Below, piece after piece: positions 57,836 through 64,000 of a stretch of 64,000 bases of DNA. This stretch comes from Elusimicrobiota bacterium. GTDB taxonomy: Bacteria > Elusimicrobiota > Elusimicrobia > UBA1565 > UBA9628. The stretch's first letter is position 1; each line of letters opens with the position of its first letter. The notes below the pieces were generated by a model that saw only the letters and a list, made by a program, of their open reading frames with translations, was not told the DNA's origin and did no database searches. The position numbers and the translations under genes were made by a program. Location: the NCBI GenBank assembly GCA_016194705.1, contig JACQAZ010000005.1, positions 124,001-188,000 of the forward strand, in the 5' to 3' direction.

Positions 57836-59173
57836 TCAAAGACTCGAAGAAGCGCCTCCGGTCCGGTCCGGTCCGTCGGGAGAGCCCCGCGCGGAGGAGA
57901 AGGCCAAGAAGATGGCGGTGCGTTCCCATTTGACGTCGCGCACGACCGCGCGCGCGGCGCCTTGGCGCAGCACCTCGAATTCGCCGCCCGGAGCGTTGTC
58001 GACGAGGGTGAACCGCCTGCCCCCCGGCGAGCCCCCAAGCTCCTTGGCGAACTCCGACTCGGCGGCCTCCATCTGCTTGGCGGCGAGGTCGGGGTTGTCG
58101 GAGAAGCCGGGAGGGATCTCGAAAGTGGTGACGACGTAAGACCGGCCGCCATGCTCGGCGCGGTAGGCCGTGCCTCGGCCGCCGCCGAGGGAGCTGGGCG
58201 CGATCTTGGGCTTGACCGGCATGTACACGGCGAACGAACCCCCGGACAGCACGCGGCCGGACCAAGCGGCGGGGGCGGCGGCCGCAGACGCGGTCTGGGT
58301 CGCGACCGCGGGCGGTCCCGCCGGAGCGGCGGACCGCCGGGGCTGCGGTCCCGTCAGCGCGAAAGAATCGAAGAACCTCTTGCGGTCGGCCGGCTCGTCG
58401 GAGTCTCTGGCATGGACATACATAAGAATGTAGAGACGGTCGCCGGCCAGGAGCCCCCGCATGACGGCCAGACCGTGCTTCTCGAGTTCGGCCTCGACCT
58501 CGCGGCCGCGGAGCCCGTTCGAGTCGGCGGATCGATGCGCGACGATGCTCCCATGGTCCTTGGCGAGGATGCCCTGCATGCCCTTCTCCAGGGCCCCGTC
58601 GAGCGCGCGCTCCGGATCGAAGTCCCCCGACGGCAACTCCAAGTAGTCCACGCCGTACGCGCCGTTGTCCGGGGTCTCCGCGAGGTACAAGCGCGAGCGG
58701 ATGGACCGGCCGTCGGGCAGCGAGGCGGTCTCCTCCGTCAACGCGGGCTTGCCCGGCATCTCCACTGTGAAAGGCTCGCCCGGCGGGCTCTGGGCCGACC
58801 ATTCCTTTTTCTTGATGCGCGGCCAGAGAAAAAGGAGGGCGACCGCGAAAAGCGCGACCAGGCCCAGCTTTGAGCCGGCGGCGAGCGGCGGCTTCGAGCG
58901 TAAAGGCGCCTCCTCTCCGGGAGGAAGGAAGGCGCCGCACTTGGAGCATTTGAGGCTCTCCCGGGGTTCGATCGATTTGCAGGAGGGGCAGACGACGGCT
59001 TTTGCCGCGGCCTGGGGCTCAGCGCCCTCCTCCTCGGAGCGCTTGCCGAACAGGATGGCGTAGGCGATCAGGAGCCCGAGCACCAGCAGGAACAGCAGAG
59101 GATGTTTCTTGAAGAGCTCCTTGCCGAGCTCCTCGCCGATCTTGTCGACGAACATGTGGCCGAGGGTGTGCAT
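57836..59173 (-). CDS. Zinc-ribbon membrane protein with duplicated domain, frameshifted C-terminus
   Basis: A 445-residue protein: TM1 (about 25-42), a zinc ribbon with CPSC and CSKC (about 62-81), TM2 (about 103-116), then two similar extracytoplasmic domains separated by an Ala/Pro linker. The first ends DRKRFFDSFAL. The second should end similarly, and DRRRFFESLKLK does follow in another frame, stopping at 57825-57827; a triplicated CCGGT (57858-57872) throws the present frame off. TACACT is eight bases before ATG. Function unknown. Confidence 0.7.
   Translation of the reverse strand: MHTLGHMFVDKIGEELGKELFKKHPLLFLLVLGLLIAYAILFGKRSEEEGAEPQAAAKAVVCPSCKSIEPRESLKCSKCGAFLPPGEEAPLRSKPPLAAGSKLGLVALFAVALLFLWPRIKKKEWSAQSPPGEPFTVEMPGKPALTEETASLPDGRSIRSRLYLAETPDNGAYGVDYLELPSGDFDPERALDGALEKGMQGILAKDHGSIVAHRSADSNGLRGREVEAELEKHGLAVMRGLLAGDRLYILMYVHARDSDEPADRKRFFDSFALTGPQPRRSAAPAGPPAVATQTASAAAAPAAWSGRVLSGGSFAVYMPVKPKIAPSSLGGGRGTAYRAEHGGRSYVVTTFEIPPGFSDNPDLAAKQMEAAESEFAKELGGSPGGRRFTLVDNAPGGEFEVLRQGAARAVVRDVKWERTAIFLAFSSARGSPDGPDRTGGASSSL
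57858..57872. repeat. CCGGT x3 tandem repeat that shifts the reading frame
   Basis: Three copies of CCGGT lie inside the 3' end of the zinc-ribbon gene. With two copies the frame would continue into DRRRFFESLKLK and stop at 57825, matching the end of the first domain copy. With three it ends TGGASSSL. Confidence 0.65.
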
Positions 59174-59223
59174 GTCCCAGCAGTGTAGCCCCGGCTCCGA
59201 GGCGAGTCAAGAGTTCTTGCGGC

Positions 59224-60486
59224 TTACGCGCGGTATTCGGGGAGGGCGGCCAAGCCCAACAGAAGCAGCGGCAGCAGAGCCGCCCAAGACCAAGGGCCGG
59301 GACCGTCGGCCGCGCGGGGAAGGCCGGCGCCTTGGGTTCGCGCGACAGCCATTAAAAATCTCAGGCCAGCCAAGCGCCTCTCGCCGCCCGAGGTCAGTAT
59401 GATGGTGGAATCGGCCGCCGCCTCGGCCGGCTCCCATGAGGCCGCCGAGAGTCTGAGTTGCCGCCGCCGATTGTACGAAAAGGCTCGCTGCGAATCTGTG
59501 GCGGCCGAGGGAGAGGAGTCCTCCGCAAAGTCAAGCGCACCTGATACCGCCGTCGCGGCACGAACAGCGCCGCCGGGAACAAGCCCGGCCTCGGAAATGA
59601 TGAGGCTCTGACCGACCACGTCCATCGCCAGCAGAGCGACTCCCTTCGCCATATGGGAATCCATGAGGGCGCCGGCTCGTTCATCGGTTTCCCGCACCGA
59701 ATTTCCTTGTGAACTGTGCCCGGGCACAGTCCCGTCGCTTTCGCCCGGCGCTTGCGCGTCGAGCCGCGTCCCGAGACCGACGGAGCCATGGCCCGAGCCG
59801 CGGCCGGCCTCCGACGCCTCGGGCGAGGGCTCCGCGGGCGACAAGCCCGCGGTCGAGCCCGCCCCGAAGGAAAGTGTCGGGTTGACGGCGCCGGCGGCGC
59901 GTTCGCCGTCGCCGCGGCCGGGCACGGCCATGATGTCCCAGATCTTCTCACTGAGGCGGCGCAGCTCGGAGGCCGAGGGCGCGTTGACTCCCTTGTTCGC
60001 GACGGCCTCGAGCGGTTCCTGGAGGAGCGCGGTCTTCTCCTCGACCTCGCGCCGCACGCGCTTCATCGCGGGAACGAGGGTGTCTGAGGCGGGCGGCGTC
60101 ATGCGGCTCATGTCGGGAGACGACAACAGCGCGCCTCGCGATACGGCGGCGTCCAAGCGCGGCGAAGACGGCAGCGTGCGCAAGGCCTCTCCTATGATCA
60201 CGGAGGACTGCGGCAAAGAGGGGATCGGGTCGGCAGGCTTCTCGAGTCCCATCCAAGCGCCCAAGCCCCTGAGCTGGGCCGCGCCCGGAAGAGCCATGAT
60301 CCGGTCGGTGATCGTGTTGAGTTCGGGTGACGAGACTCCGCGCTGAAGCTGGAGGGTCGCCGCGAAGTTCGGGGCGACCGGCATGACCGGCCCAGCGCGG
60401 CCCGCGCCGGCGACAGAAACGTCCGCCGCAGCGGCCCAAGGGGCCGCCGAAACGAGGAAAGACGCAAGAACCAGTAAGCGCCGCAT
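59224..60486 (-). CDS. Secreted protein of unknown function with C-terminal membrane anchor
   Basis: A 420-residue protein with a signal peptide of about 20 residues (LLVLASFLVSAAPWAAA), an Ala/Ser/Pro-rich body and a C-terminal hydrophobic helix with a short basic-acidic tail (WAALLPLLLLGLAALPEYRA). No catalytic family is recognised. TATAAT (minus, 60510-60505) and GAGGA about eight bases before the ATG provide a normal start. A perfect palindrome ACTGTGCCC-GGGCACAGT lies inside the gene near 59716-59733. Confidence 0.65.
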   Translation of the reverse strand: MRRLLVLASFLVSAAPWAAAADVSVAGAGRAGPVMPVAPNFAATLQLQRGVSSPELNTITDRIMALPGAAQLRGLGAWMGLEKPADPIPSLPQSSVIIGEALRTLPSSPRLDAAVSRGALLSSPDMSRMTPPASDTLVPAMKRVRREVEEKTALLQEPLEAVANKGVNAPSASELRRLSEKIWDIMAVPGRGDGERAAGAVNPTLSFGAGSTAGLSPAEPSPEASEAGRGSGHGSVGLGTRLDAQAPGESDGTVPGHSSQGNSVRETDERAGALMDSHMAKGVALLAMDVVGQSLIISEAGLVPGGAVRAATAVSGALDFAEDSSPSAATDSQRAFSYNRRRQLRLSAASWEPAEAAADSTIILTSGGERRLAGLRFLMAVARTQGAGLPRAADGPGPWSWAALLPLLLLGLAALPEYRA

Positions 60487-60524
60487 CAGCCGATCCTCGG
60501 GCTGATTATATCACAACAATGCGG

Positions 60525-63500
60525 CTAGGGTGTCGGATTTCCGGCCGGAGCCGGAGCGGCGGGAGGCGCGGGAGGAACGGTCGGCGGAGCCTCAGCCGCG
60601 GGAACGGGAGCGACGGGCTGCCGCTTGCCGCGGCGGATGATGCCCCAGAGGATAGCCGAGATCAGAGACGCGATCACGAAGAGCGCCAGCACCAGAGCCC
60701 AGAACGCGCCCGCCGGGTAGTGCGGGCCGGGGAAGGGATTGTCGGGGTCGTCGGGGTTGGTCGGGTTGTTGGGATCGTTGGGGTCCGTGGGCGGCTTGGG
60801 CCGGCGGGCCAGCGCGTCCTCGAGCTGCTTCAAGTAGTCGCCCCAACGGCCGAGCTGATCCTTCAAGGACGCGACTTCGGCCTGGGCCTTGGCGAGGTCC
60901 TTCTCGAGAGCCTCCTGGGCGCCCAGGCGCCAGGCCAGCTCGTGGACCCGATTCCAGAGCGCCTCGGTCTCCTTGGTGAGCTTCGAGCGGTCCTCCAAGG
61001 TCCCCGCGTAGCCGTCGAGCTTGTCGGCCAGGTCCTTCTGCAGGCGGGCGTCGGCCGCGCGCGCGGCGGCCGCGTCGGCGTCGACCTTGCCGGGATAATC
61101 CTTGAGCGCCTCGGTCTGGCCTTGATATTGGTCGGCTCCGGGGCGGATGGTGACGCGCTTCTCGACGCGGTCGACGGCCAGGTTGCCGGGCTTGGCCGAC
61201 AGAACGACGGTTCCGGAACCGTCGGAGGCCGGGTCGCTGCCGACCAGCGGGTCGTCCAAGGTCTTCGTCAGCGCCGACTCGCCGGCGGTCCCGGCGCGCC
61301 GGGATTCCTCGTAGAGGCCGTTCCGGCCGCGGATCGCCTCGATCAAGAGCTCCTCGGCGCCGCCGTGGAAATGCGACAGGGTGCGCGACTTCGCGGTGGC
61401 CAGGTCCTCGGCCGACTGCGTCAGCACGCGGCTTATGCCCTGCGCGCCGTAGTGGATGTCCTTGTCGATCTTGCGCGCCTTGTCGCGGTTTCGCATGTCC
61501 TTCGACATGATGTTCTCGCCCGGCAGCAGGGGCGAGTCGATCTGGACGCGGTCCGGGAACTGGCTCGGGTCGTAGTAGCGGCCCACGGGATCGGGGAGCA
61601 GGTCGAGCACGTCGACGAGGCCCGCGACCTTGCGGAAGAAGCCGTGGTGCTCCGTGTCGCCGCCCTCGAGCTTGTACATGTAGAGCCGGCCCAAATAGTG
61701 CTGCTGGCGCGCGTCGCGGCCAGTGACGAGTTCGAGCGGGGCGCTCACGACGCCGCGCGGCAGCTCCATGAGTAGGCTCCCCCAGTTCCAGGGCATGACG
61801 CCCCAGTACTTCGTGCGCGTCAGCTTCGAGTCGGCCGACTTGACGCGCTCGATCATGAAGCGCCGGCTCAGGAGCACGGGCTCGGGCACGGCTTGGCCCT
61901 TCTCGTCGCGATAGGTGGTCTCGTAGTGGCTCAGGCGGAAAACCGGCTTGACTGTCTTGCCGTCGGAGCTCACCACGTCGTCCTCGCCCTGCATGGCCAC
62001 GGACTTGATGGTCCAGCCGGCGGCCTCCTCCTCGAGCTTGTCCCTGTCGCCGAAGGACTTCTTGATGCGCGCCTGATCGTCCATGACCACGGCCAGCAGC
62101 TCGCCGCTGAGAACATTGAAGGCCTTCCCGTCGCCCACGCGCTCGGAGAGCCCCAGGGCGCCGTAGACCGGCCGGCCCGAGGCCTCGATGACGGCGCCGT
62201 CCGTGTCGACGGTCAGCGCGAGATCGTCGCTGCGGTAGAGGCTCCAGGTCTTGGAATGCTCGAGGATCGACTTTGCCTCCTCGACGGACTTCAAGGCGTT
62301 GACCGTCTTGGCGTGGGCGTCCTTGAGCTGGCTGGCGGCGTCGGTGTAGGCCTTGGCGAAGGGATCGTACTTCTTCTGGGCGGCCTTGAAGTCGGGGTTC
62401 TCGGCCACGCGCTTGTCGAGTTCGGCCTTGAACTTGAGCTCGTCGGTGGGATCGATCTTCTCCTTGAGTTTCTCGGCCTCCACGAGACGGACCAGCTTCT
62501 GGACCTTTTGGTAGGCGAGCCCCTCGTGGTCGGCCTCGGCCTTCTTCTCGTCGGCCTCTTTTTGGGCCGCCGACTCGCGGGCCGCGGCGTCGGAGGCGTC
62601 CTTGCGCGCCGAACCCAAGTCGCGCTCCGCGTTGTGGAAGGCCTTCTGCAGGGCCTCGAAATCGTCCTTGGTCTGGTAGATGTCGGCCACCGTGAACGAC
62701 TGGCCGCGTCCGGCATCCCTCCTGGCCTGAGCTTGCGCCAGCGCGGGGCTCTCGGCGACTCTCTTGTCCAGCTGGGCCGCGAACTCGGCGACGCTCAAAG
62801 TTCGGTTTTGCTTCGAGAGTTCACTGGAGAGCTTGTCGGTTTCATCGATGCGGAGCTTGGCCCGCGCGTTCTCGAAGTCGAGGTCGGCCTGGTCGATCCG
62901 GGAGAAGGCGTAGCTGTTGAGCTTGACGTCGACCCAGCCCTGGCGCAGCTCGAGGGACTTGTGCTCGCGCGCCTTCTCGACCATCGCGCCCGCGCCCTTC
63001 GCCGAGAGCGAGAGACGGAAGAAATCGCCCGACTCCGCGCTTCCGCGCAGGCTCTCGAGGGTCGGATAGCGGTCGCGCGAGAGCGCCGAGCCGCCTTCGT
63101 AGACGTACATGACGTATTGGCCAGGCGTCATCTTCAGCGCGGCCAGAGGATGCAGCGCGTCGTGCAGCCGTCCGGCGGGCTCGCCGGCCTGCGGCGCCTT
63201 GAAGAAGAACACGCGGCCCTTGGAGTGCAGGCCGCCGGCGCCGAAGACCTCGTCGACGGAATAGCCCTGGGTCCCGTCGGAGAGAGGCTTGTCGAGGGCG
63301 AAATCGTTGTCGCGCATCCGGTCGAAGAGCCCCAGGGCCGCGCGGTTGTCGCCCGCGGCTTTGGCGGCGTCGTCTTTCTCCGCCTCGGCGGCGTCGATGC
63401 CTCCGACGATCTCCTTCTTGCCCTGCGGCGTGTCGACGTACCAGCGGTCCCCGTCCTGAGCGAGCGTGTAGGTCACCGTCTTCTTGACGGTCCGCTTCCC

Positions 63501-64000
63501 CTGGGGAGTGTCGATCTCCTCGCTGACGGCGAGATCGATCTTCCCCTTCGCCTTGGCGGCGACGATCTCCTCGCGGGTCAGCCAGCCGTCGATCGTCCAA
63601 AGCCGCTTGCCGTCCTTGGAGACCGTGGTCAAGGCGTAGAGGGGCACGAGGTCGGTCGAGCCCGACTGCCAGCGCTCCTTGGTGGACTGCAGGCTCTCGA
63701 GGGCCTGCGCGATGCGGTCGATCTCCGCCGGAGACTTATGGCTCCAGCGCGCGGCCGAGAGGCGCGCCTTCTCGAGCATCAGCAGGGCGTCCAGGGCCCT
63801 CAAGCCCCGGCCCGAGCGCGTCCCGTCGATCTCGCGCGAGAGAGCCCCGCGGATGTCGTAGAGCCCGTCCAGGCCCGACCACATCGCGGGGTCGTTCTTG
63901 ACCTCGTCTTTCTGGAAGGTCTTGATGAGCGCCTCGTCGAAGGCCTGCTCGGCCTTGAGATACTCGTCGAGCTTAACGTCGGTCAGCAGGAAATGGTTCG
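60525..64000 (-). CDS. Large coiled-coil envelope protein (N-terminus beyond the window)
   Basis: At least 1158 residues on the minus strand; the frame stays open from 63884 to the window edge (FLLTDVKLDEYLKAEQAF), so the true start is outside. The visible part has long charged helices (SDAAARESAAQKEADEKKAE), a Pro/Asn/Asp-rich linker (PTDPNDPNNPTNPDDPDNPF), a single C-terminal transmembrane segment (FWALVLALFVIASLISAILW) and a Pro/Ala-rich cytoplasmic tail. No enzyme motif is recognised. It resembles the giant secreted proteins of unknown role typical of Elusimicrobiota. Confidence 0.65.
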   Translation of the reverse strand, partial: NHFLLTDVKLDEYLKAEQAFDEALIKTFQKDEVKNDPAMWSGLDGLYDIRGALSREIDGTRSGRGLRALDALLMLEKARLSAARWSHKSPAEIDRIAQALESLQSTKERWQSGSTDLVPLYALTTVSKDGKRLWTIDGWLTREEIVAAKAKGKIDLAVSEEIDTPQGKRTVKKTVTYTLAQDGDRWYVDTPQGKKEIVGGIDAAEAEKDDAAKAAGDNRAALGLFDRMRDNDFALDKPLSDGTQGYSVDEVFGAGGLHSKGRVFFFKAPQAGEPAGRLHDALHPLAALKMTPGQYVMYVYEGGSALSRDRYPTLESLRGSAESGDFFRLSLSAKGAGAMVEKAREHKSLELRQGWVDVKLNSYAFSRIDQADLDFENARAKLRIDETDKLSSELSKQNRTLSVAEFAAQLDKRVAESPALAQAQARRDAGRGQSFTVADIYQTKDDFEALQKAFHNAERDLGSARKDASDAAARESAAQKEADEKKAEADHEGLAYQKVQKLVRLVEAEKLKEKIDPTDELKFKAELDKRVAENPDFKAAQKKYDPFAKAYTDAASQLKDAHAKTVNALKSVEEAKSILEHSKTWSLYRSDDLALTVDTDGAVIEASGRPVYGALGLSERVGDGKAFNVLSGELLAVVMDDQARIKKSFGDRDKLEEEAAGWTIKSVAMQGEDDVVSSDGKTVKPVFRLSHYETTYRDEKGQAVPEPVLLSRRFMIERVKSADSKLTRTKYWGVMPWNWGSLLMELPRGVVSAPLELVTGRDARQQHYLGRLYMYKLEGGDTEHHGFFRKVAGLVDVLDLLPDPVGRYYDPSQFPDRVQIDSPLLPGENIMSKDMRNRDKARKIDKDIHYGAQGISRVLTQSAEDLATAKSRTLSHFHGGAEELLIEAIRGRNGLYEESRRAGTAGESALTKTLDDPLVGSDPASDGSGTVVLSAKPGNLAVDRVEKRVTIRPGADQYQGQTEALKDYPGKVDADAAAARAADARLQKDLADKLDGYAGTLEDRSKLTKETEALWNRVHELAWRLGAQEALEKDLAKAQAEVASLKDQLGRWGDYLKQLEDALARRPKPPTDPNDPNNPTNPDDPDNPFPGPHYPAGAFWALVLALFVIASLISAILWGIIRRGKRQPVAPVPAAEAPPTVPPAPPAAPAPAGNPTP

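Noticed and set aside
1..64000. CRISPR array, prophage or insertion sequence
   Set aside because: I found no regularly spaced direct repeats with unique spacers, no transposase or integrase motifs and no capsid or terminase genes. The 35-36 base repeats at 20006-20083 are hairpin repeats without spacers.

Overview
The window is GC-rich chromosomal DNA from a Gram-negative-type bacterium: outer-membrane beta-barrel proteins, an Omp85-type protein, a twitching-motility ATPase and a complete set of core genes. The style of the genes (long secreted proteins of unknown family, a surface-protein fragment carrying the NVGIGTTNP motif, and cell-division genes co-transcribed with pilT, a deoxynucleoside kinase, hisC, cmk and rpsA) suggests Elusimicrobiota or a related phylum. 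That assignment is an inference from gene content.

Layout. 1-9.0 kb: plus-strand genes, with two tRNA-Pro, acylphosphatase, a sigma-70 factor, apt, tRNA-Arg, a TPR protein, two tandem porin paralogues, a third beta-barrel protein and a small unknown gene. 9.0-9.95 kb: no convincing gene. It holds a dif-like XerC/XerD site (9120-9147) and about 700 bases rich in hairpins that look like a structured RNA. Gene orientation flips here (plus on the left, minus on the right), as expected at the replication terminus. 9.95-26.8 kb: one nearly unbroken minus-strand run, murB-ftsQ-ftsA-ftsZ-pilT-dNK-pgeF-hisC-cmk-plsC-rpsA-TPR-metallopeptidase/propeller/Omp85-lysA-methyltransferase. 26.9-36.4 kb: mixed accessory and transport genes (glycoside-hydrolase-like protein, SCO1-type copper protein, aminotransferase, zinc-ribbon SDR, POT transporter, phospholipase-D protein).

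36.5-41.4 kb: tRNA-Lys and tRNA-Glu, then a 4.7 kb island bounded by a perfect 47-bp duplication of the tRNA-Glu 3' part. The island carries an AbiE toxin-antitoxin pair with operator repeats, a degenerate CPBP-like membrane protein and an ABC transporter; it has no integrase. A separate XRE/nucleotidyltransferase pair and gene remnants lie just outside. 42.9-47.5 kb: plus-strand biosynthesis operon dapB-TM protein-folK-panB-hydrolase-panC-HAMP protein. 47.5-51.7 kb: a GbsR/MarR regulator with matching operators, small membrane ORFs, a glycerate kinase fused to a TPR domain, and glutamate dehydrogenase. 51.8-64 kb: a carbohydrate-binding protein, a frameshifted GH57/glucodextranase-like gene, a LysM protein, a histidine kinase and large secreted proteins; the last runs off the window.

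Two features cut across regions. At least 15 genes have a -10 hexamer only 5-9 bases before the start codon and no Shine-Dalgarno, which points to widespread leaderless transcription. Several short repeat families recur: a 31-bp element ending in CCTGGCACC, and a palindromic repeat translated inside both FtsZ and ribosomal protein S1.
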